From Planctomycetaceae bacterium (GTDB taxonomy: Bacteria; Planctomycetota; Planctomycetia; Planctomycetales; Planctomycetaceae), in the NCBI GenBank assembly GCA_947476295.1, contig CANJQC010000003.1, positions 35,273-99,272 on the forward strand: DNA of 64,000 bases. Direction: 5' to 3'. Of this stretch, positions 52,410-60,710 are shown piece after piece; position 1 is the stretch's first letter, and each line of letters opens with the position of its first letter. The translations under genes were made by a program, and so were the position numbers. The notes beneath the pieces are model-generated. The model did not search any database, was not told where the DNA came from, and saw only the letters and a list, made by a program, of their open reading frames with translations.

Positions 52410-54806
52410 ATGTTATTGAATCGACTGATTACTTTCTTTTGCGTGTTGCTTCTGGTGTCGAACGCACTGCCGTTGCACGCTGAACAGATCGACCTGTCCA
52501 AAGCGGTGATCGTGACGCGTGCTGGTGACTTGCCGTCCGCAGAGAAAGTGGCTCCGCAGGTTCTGGTTGAAGAGCTTGCCAAACGGACCGATCTGCAACT
52601 TCCCGTGGTGAATCAATGGCCCACCAAAGCGTCGGCGATCATCGCTCTCTCTGTCATAAAAAATCCTCCTGCATGGAAGGAAGAGATTCCCGCAGACGCA
52701 GTGAAGGGAGCCTCGCTCAACCTTGCCGAAGGGTTTTCAATCCGTGTTGTTCCGGCCACCGGGGACCAGCCAGCCATCGTGTTCGTGACCGGAGCCGATC
52801 CCAGAGGACTGTTGTTCGGAGTCGGCAAACTCCTGACCAATGTTGAGTGGAGTCAGGGTGCGGTCAGTCTCGATGCGGCCTTTCACGCAGATCTGGCTCC
52901 CGACGTTCCGCTTCGCGGTCATCAATTGGGCTATCGCGCCCGCGCCAACAGTTGGGATGCATGGACCCCGGCGCAATTCGATCAGTATATCCGTGAGTTA
53001 GTTATCTTCGGTACCAACGCGATTGAAAATATCCCGTTTGAAGATGCCGACAAGTCGCCGCACATGCCCGTGACGCGCGAGGTGATGAATTCAGAAATGT
53101 CGAGGATCTGTGCAAAGTATGACATCGAGTATTGGGTTTGGATTCCGGTCGAGTTTTCCCTGCCCGATCAGGCCAAGGAAGAGGAGTTTCTGAAAACTCA
53201 GGCCGCCTTCTACAAGTCCTGCGAACGACTGGATGCCGTGTTTGTACCCGGAGGTGATCCCGGGGATAATGAATCCGAAAATCTAATGCCTTTCATGAAG
53301 CGAATGGGCGAGCTACTGCAGCAGCACCACCCGCACGCGAAGGTCTGGATTTCACTGCAAGGTTTCACGCCGAAGAGCGTCGAGGATTTCTTTTCGTGGG
53401 TCAAGCAGCACAACCCCGACTGGCTGGGTGGAGTCGTCATGGGGCCCAGCAGCCCTCCCCTGGAAGTGACCCGCAAACTGCTCCCAGAACGCTACGCACA
53501 GCGCTGGTATCCCGACATCACGCACATTGTTCGTTGCCAATATCCCGTTCCCTGGCTTGATCCGGCCTGGGGATTGACCATCGGTCGTGAGCCGGTCAAC
53601 CCGCGTCCCAAAGATTACACGGCCATCTATCGCGATGGCTATCGCTCTACAAACGGATTCGTCAGCTACTCCGATGGAATTCACGACGACTTCAACAAGG
53701 TGCTTTGGAGTCAATTGGGCTGGAATCCCGAACGTAACGCACGCGACATTGCCATCGAGTACGCTCGTTTCTTCTTCCGCCCCGATCAGGCCATCGCCGG
53801 GGCTGACGCAATTTTCGGACTGGAGACCAATCTTCGAGGCAGCCTAGCAGACAACAGTTCCATCGACGGGACGCTCCTGCTGTGGCAGCAAGTGGAATCG
53901 GCGATGCAAGGTTATACGGCGGATTGGCGATTTGATATGCACCTGATGCGTGCCTACTACGATGCTTACACGCGACAACGTTTGCTTTACGAAACCGATT
54001 TGGAAAATCAGGCCTTGGCTGTTCTTGACGAGTCATCCGCGACGGGTATCAAACCCTCTCTCGATCAGGCTCGCGAGATCCTCAACCTCGCCACGACCCA
54101 TCGCGTCCATCAACCGTGGCTGGATAAGCTTTACGCCTTCGCTGATTCCCTGTTTGAAAGAATTGGCTACCAGACTCTCATGGAAAAACACCGCGCCAGT
54201 GGATCGGAACGCGGTGTCGTGATGGAATTCGTGAACTATCCTCTGAACAATCGCTGGTGGCTCGAAGACCAGTTTTCTGCGATTGAGAAGCTTTCTGACC
54301 CGGCACAACAGGCAGAGAAGATCAAGAACATCGTCAACTGGGATCAGCCGACTCCCGGCAGTTTCCACGAGATTATTGGACATGTCGCGTACTCACCCGG
54401 CATTTCCAAACTCTTGAATGGGGGCGATGCGATGCGACATTACTACGATACTCCTATGCCTACTCAACGCTGGATGGGTGAGACGCGCCGCGGTCTCCGA
54501 CTTTCATGGCACAACTACCTGAATGCCCCCAATGCGATGGCTTATTCCGGCCTGAATCCGAAGGCGAGATACATCGTGAAATTATTTGCACAACGGCCCT
54601 CTCCACTCAAAGTGGACGGAGTTCGAGCGAAGCAGACTCGCACGGGCGAAACGTACGACGAAGTCACCGAGCAGGAGTTTGAGGTTCCCGCAGACGCACT
54701 GCGGGACGGAAAGATTGAACTCACCTGGGAGCCGCTCGATGAAAAACATCTGAACTGGCGAAACAGGCATTACGTCTGCGAACTCTGGGTCATCAAGTTA
54801 CCTTGA
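52410..54806 (+). CDS. exported alpha-glucuronidase-like glycoside hydrolase
   Basis: A 798-aa protein with a signal peptide (ITFFCVLLLVSNALPLHA). An N-terminal GH20/GH67-type alpha/beta domain (VAPQVLVEELAKRTDLQLPV ... ITGADPRGLLFGVGKLL-like) is followed by a TIM-barrel-like domain (GHQLGYRARANSWDAWTPAQFDQYI, FVPGGDPGDNESENL). An all-helical region and a C-terminal beta domain complete it. The layout resembles GH67/GH115-like enzymes acting on uronic-acid polysaccharides. Catalytic residues cannot be fixed by eye, so the substrate is open. It stands beside other secreted enzymes. Confidence 0.65.
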   Translation: MLLNRLITFFCVLLLVSNALPLHAEQIDLSKAVIVTRAGDLPSAEKVAPQVLVEELAKRTDLQLPVVNQWPTKASAIIALSVIKNPPAWKEEIPADAVKGASLNLAEGFSIRVVPATGDQPAIVFVTGADPRGLLFGVGKLLTNVEWSQGAVSLDAAFHADLAPDVPLRGHQLGYRARANSWDAWTPAQFDQYIRELVIFGTNAIENIPFEDADKSPHMPVTREVMNSEMSRICAKYDIEYWVWIPVEFSLPDQAKEEEFLKTQAAFYKSCERLDAVFVPGGDPGDNESENLMPFMKRMGELLQQHHPHAKVWISLQGFTPKSVEDFFSWVKQHNPDWLGGVVMGPSSPPLEVTRKLLPERYAQRWYPDITHIVRCQYPVPWLDPAWGLTIGREPVNPRPKDYTAIYRDGYRSTNGFVSYSDGIHDDFNKVLWSQLGWNPERNARDIAIEYARFFFRPDQAIAGADAIFGLETNLRGSLADNSSIDGTLLLWQQVESAMQGYTADWRFDMHLMRAYYDAYTRQRLLYETDLENQALAVLDESSATGIKPSLDQAREILNLATTHRVHQPWLDKLYAFADSLFERIGYQTLMEKHRASGSERGVVMEFVNYPLNNRWWLEDQFSAIEKLSDPAQQAEKIKNIVNWDQPTPGSFHEIIGHVAYSPGISKLLNGGDAMRHYYDTPMPTQRWMGETRRGLRLSWHNYLNAPNAMAYSGLNPKARYIVKLFAQRPSPLKVDGVRAKQTRTGETYDEVTEQEFEVPADALRDGKIELTWEPLDEKHLNWRNRHYVCELWVIKLP

Positions 54807-54823
54807 GCATCGTGTCCCCAATC

Positions 54824-54855
54824 GTAGGGTGGGGCCACCGGAGCGCCGGCCCACC
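54824..54855. repeat. GC-rich imperfect palindrome after the hydrolase gene
   Basis: GTAGGGTGGGGCCACCGGAG followed by CGCCGGCCCACC folds on itself (GGTGGGGCC with GGCCCACC). It is of the dispersed planctomycete palindrome type and could also serve as a terminator, though no U-run follows directly. Confidence 0.5.
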
Positions 54856-54952
54856 AATGAAATTTTTGAATATCGATTTGCGATTCAATCCAAAATCACA
54901 AATCTAAAATAACATGGTGGCTATCAAACATTCGTAGTGCAGGCGATGAAAT

Positions 54953-55894
54953 TTGCCAGACCACATGATTCAGCCTCAAACAACCATCCTTCCCAAGTGC
55001 CTATTTACACTTGGGCAGCCACTGGATCTTTCGCAGGATCGATTTGGTTTCTTCTACGAGACAAAAATCGACGAAGAGATCGGCGTTTTGCGCCAGCGGA
55101 TGAAGGACGACGGCTACTTGTATCTCCGCAATTTTTGGAGTCGAGAAGCGGTTCAGGTTGTTCGAGATTCACTGACAAGCCAACTCGATCGACTGGGCTT
55201 TCTGCGTCCGGGAGCACCGCGCGATGAGGCGCGCTTCGATGGACGGGAAGTCGGCCGAGCGATGGGGAATCCTCTCGATCAACGAGACCCGGTCCTGCGC
55301 GATCTCGTTTTTGGGCCGCAGATCACCGATTTCTTTCAGACATTTCTGGCAGGACCTGTGCGGCATTTCGATTTCATCTGGTTCCGCACCAAAGGCCCCG
55401 GTTACGGTAGTCCGCTCCATTGCGATCTGGTCTACATGGGACGCGGTACGCATGATCTTTACACGACGTGGGTGCCGCTCGGAGACGTGAGCCTCGAACT
55501 TGGCGGTTTAATTGTCCTCGAAGGATCTCACAAGAAAGGAGATCGATTGAAACCCTATCTGTCACGCGACGTCGATGACTACTGCACCAATCGCGACGAC
55601 GCGGCTGATTACGCCGCTGGCAAAAGATGGTGGGACGGCACTCTCTCGAAGAATGCCGTCGCATTGCAAAAGAGCCTCGGAGGTCGCTGGCTGACCGCCC
55701 CCGAATTTCGGATGGGTGACGCGGTGATTTTCAACATGACGCTCGTCCACGGCAGCCTCGACAACCAGACAGATCGCTTTCGCCTTTCCACCGACACACG
55801 CTATCAACTTGCCTCCCAGCCGATTGATGAACGCTGGGTGGGAGACCAGCCACCCGGCCACGCCGTCACCCAACGTCGCGGGCGAGTCTGTTAG
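54953..55894 (+). CDS. phytanoyl-CoA dioxygenase (PhyH) family protein
   Basis: A 313-aa Fe(II)/2-oxoglutarate oxygenase-like protein. The metal-binding HxD is in LHCDLVYMG, and the distal histidine/arginine region is MTLVHGSLDNQTDRFRLSTDTRYQL. GGLIVLEGSHKKGDRL is the typical PhyH strand. PhyH-like proteins are strongly expanded in planctomycetes; the substrate is unknown and there is no signal peptide. The start could be ATG 54965 (MIQPQTT) instead of 54953. Confidence 0.88.
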   Translation: MPDHMIQPQTTILPKCLFTLGQPLDLSQDRFGFFYETKIDEEIGVLRQRMKDDGYLYLRNFWSREAVQVVRDSLTSQLDRLGFLRPGAPRDEARFDGREVGRAMGNPLDQRDPVLRDLVFGPQITDFFQTFLAGPVRHFDFIWFRTKGPGYGSPLHCDLVYMGRGTHDLYTTWVPLGDVSLELGGLIVLEGSHKKGDRLKPYLSRDVDDYCTNRDDAADYAAGKRWWDGTLSKNAVALQKSLGGRWLTAPEFRMGDAVIFNMTLVHGSLDNQTDRFRLSTDTRYQLASQPIDERWVGDQPPGHAVTQRRGRVC

Positions 55895-55957
55895 GCGGGC
55901 GGACAAAAAGGCGGATTCACACCTGGATGGCCCCGGCGTCGCAGTTACCAGATCGAG

Positions 55958-55986
55958 GCGAGCGGCAGGGCGTCAGCTCTCCGAGT
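55958..55986 (+). repeat. dispersed repeat unit, copy 1
   Basis: GCGAGCGGCAGGGCGTCAGC and the following TCTCCGAGT closely match a second unit 100 bp downstream (GCGAGCGGCATGCGTCAGCT). This unit family is common in planctomycete intergenic DNA (family knowledge). Confidence 0.5.
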
Positions 55987-56057
55987 GATCACCGTTTGCA
56001 ACGTTGTGAGCCGACTCGACCGTGCATTGGAGACTTCGCCAGGTTACACTAGGACTG

Positions 56058-56085
56058 GCGAGCGGCATGCGTCAGCTTGCCGGTA
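56058..56085 (+). repeat. dispersed repeat unit, copy 2
   Basis: GCGAGCGGCATGCGTCAGCT and the following TGCCGGTA form the second unit, in the same orientation as copy 1. Confidence 0.5.
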
Positions 56086-56231
56086 CGTTGCGATTTCTCA
56101 GCGTTCGTCAGTCACGACGGACAAGCACGTCGATCCTGAGGAATCGCAATTGTACCGGTGGGCTATCGATCATTTTGTAGAAGTCCTGCTGAGTTGAGCC
56201 AGACAAACTGAGGGTCTTGTGACAGGTCAAT

Positions 56232-56399
56232 TCATTCGGCGAGGTTCTTAACGAGTCGATCGACCGTCGCGTTGATCCGTGATTCGATTCCCTCCACCCA
56301 CTCCTCTGCGGGGAGTCCGTACGCCCAGAGAACTCCAACTTCCTGACCTCCCCCTTCGTGCAACACTCGAGTGCGGAACTCTACTTGTTCTGTGTTCAT
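56232..56399 (-). CDS. possible small protein of 55 aa
   Basis: A minus-strand frame too short for the track. It encodes MNTEQVEFRTRVLHEGGGQE, then VGVLWAYGLPAEEWVEGIES and a helical basic/acidic end (VDRLVKNLAE). The composition is protein-like, and the frame runs cleanly from ATG to TGA. No family is recognised and no strong ribosome binding site is evident. It could be a real microprotein or a relic. Confidence 0.4.
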   Translation of the reverse strand: MNTEQVEFRTRVLHEGGGQEVGVLWAYGLPAEEWVEGIESRINATVDRLVKNLAE

Positions 56400-56474
56400 T
56401 GAAGTAAACGCCAGACACCACGATCCGATGCCGCGCCGTCGGGGTACCGAATGTGGAGTTGCATATGCTGAAGA

Positions 56475-57317
56475 TTAAGGTTCCTCTCGCGCTGCCTGAC
56501 AGTGTCGATCGATGAATTCGATGATCGGTGTTGAATCGTCGAGTCCATGCACATGCCCGATGCCCCGTTTAGCGATCAGCGTGATCTCGCCGCCAAGTTG
56601 ACGATAACGATCAGCCAGCACGCCGGTATTTTCATCCCAGGGCACGCCTGTGTCAGTGTCACCGTAGACGTGCAACAGCGGCACTCCGGCCTTCGCCAGA
56701 GGTTCCAGATGGTCGATCGGATTCAGAGCTTTTTCAAAAAGTTCGTCGTCCGATGCCGCGCCGTAGACATTCTTCAATTGCACCAGCTCGGTTGGGTTTC
56801 CTGTCCCTTTGCCCTTGCCAGCCGGCCAACTGCGGACATCGCAGACGGGAGCGTCGCCGTAGATGCAGGCGACTTTGTCCGGGTTCGCAGCGGCCCAGTT
56901 GTAACAATACAGTCCGCCACGACTGACACCAACCAGTGCAGCTCGCTTGGCAAACCCATATTTTTCAGTGAGTTCCCGATGAAATTCATTCCAGAGTTCC
57001 ACCGCCTTTGGCGACCCGAACTGGTCTGGAATCGCCATGTGGACGATGTGAAAACCTCGCCCTAACAGAGCAACGTCCGGCACCGGTTTGTGGCCGAAAA
57101 ACTCGCCATGCCAGACCCACGGTTTCCCAGGAGCAACCTCGCGTGGGACGATCACCAGCACCGGTTTTCCGACGACCTCGAAGTCATACCGGACAAACCC
57201 ATTCCAGGTGCTCTGCTGACCAGGAAAGGGAGGACCATCGGCCCGCAGCGCCGTAACCGTCGAGGGCAGCAGTGCCAGACACATCATCCACGCACACTGG
57301 CGAAATAATCGTTGCAT
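56475..57317 (-). CDS. exported alpha/beta-hydrolase (esterase-like)
   Basis: About 280 aa. The N-terminus QCAWMMCLALLPSTVTALRA is a signal peptide. The nucleophile elbow is GVSRGG in AALVGVSRGGLYCY. VPLLHVYGDTDTGVPWDEN supplies the acid, and GIGHVHGL the histidine, completing the Ser-Asp-His triad. Typical of planctomycete secreted carbohydrate esterases or peptidases. The substrate is unknown. MQRLFRQ is taken as the start; MRSF eight codons earlier is possible. Confidence 0.82.
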   Translation of the reverse strand: MQRLFRQCAWMMCLALLPSTVTALRADGPPFPGQQSTWNGFVRYDFEVVGKPVLVIVPREVAPGKPWVWHGEFFGHKPVPDVALLGRGFHIVHMAIPDQFGSPKAVELWNEFHRELTEKYGFAKRAALVGVSRGGLYCYNWAAANPDKVACIYGDAPVCDVRSWPAGKGKGTGNPTELVQLKNVYGAASDDELFEKALNPIDHLEPLAKAGVPLLHVYGDTDTGVPWDENTGVLADRYRQLGGEITLIAKRGIGHVHGLDDSTPIIEFIDRHCQAAREEP

Positions 57318-57608
57318 CAATTCGTCTCTGTTGAAACTGCGCATGAACGGCTGGAGCGGCACGCCTTGGCCAACGGTCTGTTGTGGAATGCTGAGGCGAG
57401 ATGTTGAGTGTATAAAAAATTTATCTGTGGAACAACAATGTCAGGAACGGGTGGTTTCGCTTCAGTGGTTTCGCTTCAATTGCTAGCGGCTTCTTGGAGG
57501 TCTATATTCCACGCGGTTAAACGAGTGAAAGGTCAATCGAGTTGCGAAGCATCGCCAGAAGCGCGACGTCGCTAGAATTCTTCCTGCCTTCAACATTTGG
57601 AAACTATC

Positions 57609-59612
57609 ATGCGTCCAAGACAAGCTGTTCTCTTGATGCTGCTGGCGCTGTTCGCGTTCCCCTTGTGTGCTCAGGAATTCAAACAGGTGGATTATAATCA
57701 CCCGGGTCTGGTCGTGGATCTCGGCGTAGGCTTGTGGGCCTGGCCAGTCCCCTGCGATGCCGATGGTGATGGTGATTACGATCTGATCGTCTCTTGTCCT
57801 GATAAACCGTCGAACGGAGTCTGGTTGTTTGAGAACACCACGGATGACACTTCAGTACAGAAGTTCCCGGTATTCAAGTCCGGTCGTAAACTGGGGCCGA
57901 CATCGAGGTACGTCACGCCGAGCTACCAGCAGGGAAAAGTCCGCGTCCTGACTCCCGGGTACGAATATGTGAATTTTGAAACCTCGGGAGTGTCGCAGGC
58001 GGTCGAGATTCCCTTGAGTATGAACTTCTATAAGCCGGTGGGAAACAGGTCAAAGGGCTCCGGAATCCGGCACAATCAATGGCGATATGTCGATTTCAAC
58101 GGCGATGGTCTTCTGGACCTCTCCATTGCCGTGGAAGACTGGAGTGACTACGGCTGGGACGCTGCATGGAATGCTCAAGGAGAGTGGACCAATGGTCCGT
58201 TGCACGGATTCGTCTTCATCGCCCTGAACACCGGAACAAAAGAGAAACCAGTCTATGCAGAACCTGAGAAGGTCTCGGCAGGTGACGGGCCACTGGATGT
58301 CTTTGGTTGTCCCTCACCAAATTTTGAAGACTTCGATGGTGATGGTGACCTCGACCTCATCTGTGGCGAATTTCTGGATGGATTCACTTGGTTCGAAAAC
58401 ACTGGCTCGCGGCAACAGCCCCGTTACGTCCAAGGGAAGCGGCTGCTACTGGAGGACAACACACCCCTGACGATGGAGCTGGAGATGATTGTGCCGGTGG
58501 CCTTCGATTGGGATCGCGATGGCGATTTCGATCTTGTCGTGGGAGATGAAGATGGCCGGGTCGCTCTTGTTGAGAACACTGGCCGGATGTCAGCGGATCA
58601 CGGACCGATTTTTCTTCCACCTCACTATTTTCAGCAGGAAGCCGGGACACTGAAGTGTGGTGCTCTCGCGACTCCTGTCGGAACGGATTGGGACGGTGAT
58701 GGGGACTTCGATATTCTATCGGGAAACACGGCGGGATACGTTGAATTCTTCGAGAACCTCAGCGGACCAGGCGTCGAACATCCCCGCTGGGCTGCTCCCG
58801 TCAGATTGAAAGCGGGAGGAGCCGTGTTCCGGATTCAGGCCGGGAAGAATGGCAGCATTCAGGGTCCGGCTGAGGCCAAATGGGGATACTCAACGCTGTC
58901 CGTCGCCGATTGGGATCACGATGGTCTTCCCGACGTTATTGTCAATGGCATCCTGGGGAAAGTTCGCTGGCTCAAAAACATCGGTACGCGCTCGCAGCCG
59001 GTTCTGGACACCGCTGCTCCCATTGAAGTGGAATGGCCAGACAGCGTGCCTCAGCCATCCTGGAACTGGTCGCCCCCGATCGGTCACGAACTCATCAGCC
59101 AATGGAGAACAACACCAGTGGCCTCCGATTGGAATGGCGACGGGTTGGTGGATCTCGTCATGCTCGACCACGAGGGATATCTGGCCCTTTACCGTCGCGC
59201 CAAACAAGACGACAAATTGGTTCTCCTGCCTGGCGAGCGAGTGTTTCGCGGAACCAATCTCTCGGTCTGCTCCAGCAAACACGAGATTGTGAACCCGGAG
59301 CCTGGTATGCTGCGGCTCAACAATGGCGAACGCGGAGCCAGCGGTCGCCGAAACTTCAGTTTCGCCGACTGGGACGGCGATGGTCGTCAGGATCTGCTCG
59401 TAAATTCTGCCAACGCCAACGTCCTCCGGCAGACCAGTTCGGAAGCCAACAGTTGGTCGTTCGAAGATCAAGGCTCGCTCGTCGAACAGAACATTCAGGG
59501 ACACGCCACGAGTCCCACGACCGTTGATTTTAACGGCGATGAGGTTCCCGACTTCCTGTGCGGTGCCGAAGACGGACGTTTCTATTACATGCGTAACCCT
59601 AGCAGCCGGTAG
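57609..59612 (+). CDS. exported FG-GAP/VCBS repeat protein
   Basis: About 667 aa with a signal peptide (AVLLMLLALFAFPLCAQ). At least eight FG-GAP/VCBS repeats each carry a calcium-binding D-x-D-x-D-G-style loop: DADGDGDYDLIV, DFNGDGLLDL, DFDGDGDLDLI, DWDRDGDFDLVVG, DWDGDGDFDIL, DWDHDGLPDVIV, DWNGDGLVDLV, DWDGDGRQDLLV. They would fold as a beta-propeller on the cell surface or periplasm. Binding or lyase-linked roles are known for the fold. No catalytic domain is present. Confidence 0.9.
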   Translation: MRPRQAVLLMLLALFAFPLCAQEFKQVDYNHPGLVVDLGVGLWAWPVPCDADGDGDYDLIVSCPDKPSNGVWLFENTTDDTSVQKFPVFKSGRKLGPTSRYVTPSYQQGKVRVLTPGYEYVNFETSGVSQAVEIPLSMNFYKPVGNRSKGSGIRHNQWRYVDFNGDGLLDLSIAVEDWSDYGWDAAWNAQGEWTNGPLHGFVFIALNTGTKEKPVYAEPEKVSAGDGPLDVFGCPSPNFEDFDGDGDLDLICGEFLDGFTWFENTGSRQQPRYVQGKRLLLEDNTPLTMELEMIVPVAFDWDRDGDFDLVVGDEDGRVALVENTGRMSADHGPIFLPPHYFQQEAGTLKCGALATPVGTDWDGDGDFDILSGNTAGYVEFFENLSGPGVEHPRWAAPVRLKAGGAVFRIQAGKNGSIQGPAEAKWGYSTLSVADWDHDGLPDVIVNGILGKVRWLKNIGTRSQPVLDTAAPIEVEWPDSVPQPSWNWSPPIGHELISQWRTTPVASDWNGDGLVDLVMLDHEGYLALYRRAKQDDKLVLLPGERVFRGTNLSVCSSKHEIVNPEPGMLRLNNGERGASGRRNFSFADWDGDGRQDLLVNSANANVLRQTSSEANSWSFEDQGSLVEQNIQGHATSPTTVDFNGDEVPDFLCGAEDGRFYYMRNPSSR

Positions 59613-59623
59613 GAGAATGTTGG

Positions 59624-59875
59624 GTGACCACGAAATATGCGAAAAACACGAAAGAAGGCAAAACACAAATCAAACGGCATCTCTTGAAACAGAGGTTCAT
59701 TCCGGATTTTTTGTTGTTCGACAAGATTGTCGTCGAATTGAAGGCAGTGACACAACTTACTGATGATCACCGGGCACAGGTTCACAACTATCTTCGAGCG
59801 GCAGAGTTCAGACTCGGCCTGCTGATCAACTTTGGGCATTTTCCGAAGGTGCAGTACGAACGTATTGTGCTTTAA
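59624..59875 (+). pseudogene. N-terminally truncated GxxExxY (PD-(D/E)XK-like) protein
   Basis: The frame keeps the C-terminal half of a GxxExxY protein: RFIPDFLLFDKIVVELKAV, then HRAQVHNYLRAAEFRLGLLINFG. The N-terminal part bearing the GxxExxY motif itself is missing. It is replaced by MTTKYAKNTKEGK, whose DNA (ACCACGAAATATGCGAAAAA) is itself a common repeat near such genes. The full family is about 125 aa; this is 83. Probably a non-functional remnant. Confidence 0.7.
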
Positions 59876-60611
59876 AGACCAATTTATCCCTCGCGTTGCT
59901 CCTTGTCTCCCGACGGATCCTTCTTCATTTACTTCGCTGCCTGCCATCGTAAGACTTCGCGATGGCCTTGGGGGTTTGCATGGACAGCAATCAGCAAGCC
60001 CCCGTGGCTTACAGCGTTGATTCGTTGGCCTCAAAGCGATACGTGGAATGGCGGAGGTACCTTCAATAGCAATCAGTCTGTATTCCTGAATTTTTCGCGG
60101 TGGCGTCACTGGTTGTTCCGGCGTGGCCACATCCCGAAAAGTTACCGTCTTTTCTTTTCGCCCCAAGTTGACGCTGGTATTCCCATGTTACTTCCAGGCA
60201 AATGCTCTTACGAGAACGGAATTGGTATCGACCAGCAAGGGCGTGGTTTTGCTTATCGGAACGCTTGTCTCGTTCGTCAAACTGGCGATAACTTCATTCA
60301 AATTGTAGACTTATCGGACATGTCTCCTGATCCGCAACCATCACCACAAAGTGCCAAGGGTTGGTGAACAGCGGCTGAATATAGGGTGCCACGCCGCGCA
60401 GGAGAAACGCATTTGCGGCAGCGTGCGTTTCGGTGATGTCAGTGTTCGAACGTCCGGTGCGTACTGCATAGTGGCTCGATGCTTCCGCAGCGAGAATTCC
60501 CGCCACGGAGTGTCGGGGCACATTGGGTTGCGGGCGAACCCTGCGGCAGGAAATGGGTTGCGTACATGCCGTCCTCTTTTTTTCTCGAACGAAACCGATG
60601 GAATCAACCCA
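59876..60611. other. relic-rich intergenic region
   Basis: About 735 bp without an intact gene. On the minus strand one frame (about 60310 to 59960) reads as a coherent protein fragment. EVIASLTNETSVPISKTTPL and SVLVRAFAWK come first, then a TAA, then KTVTFRDVATPEQPVTPPRK and EYRLIAIEGTSAIPRIAL. It has no recognisable start and is interrupted by the stop, so it is a possible decayed gene. Plus-strand ORF 59903-60367 overlaps it and is rejected. The 3' end carries the leader shared with the TolB-like gene. Confidence 0.35.
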
Positions 60612-60710
60612 ATGAAAACCACGCAGACGATTCTTCGATCTCAGCGCATTGCCACGCTCTTCTTCGTAGCGGTGTTCTCGACCTCTTTACTCTTTGCGCA
60701 GGACAAGCCC
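60559..60710 (+). repeat. duplicated leader and signal-peptide segment, copy B
   Basis: TGCGTACATGCCGTC onwards matches the segment before the TolB-like gene. The leader, start region and signal peptide are similar; the mature proteins are not. Confidence 0.6.

Larger units (their letters stand above)
55895..56231. other. intergenic region with two copies of a GAGCGGCA-type repeat
   Basis: About 340 bp without a recognised gene. It contains two related repeat units, listed separately, and no strong promoter. Confidence 0.45.

Noticed and set aside
59903-60367. 154-aa plus-strand ORF
   Set aside because: Trp/Arg/Pro-rich text with no recognisable fold; the opposite strand looks more protein-like.
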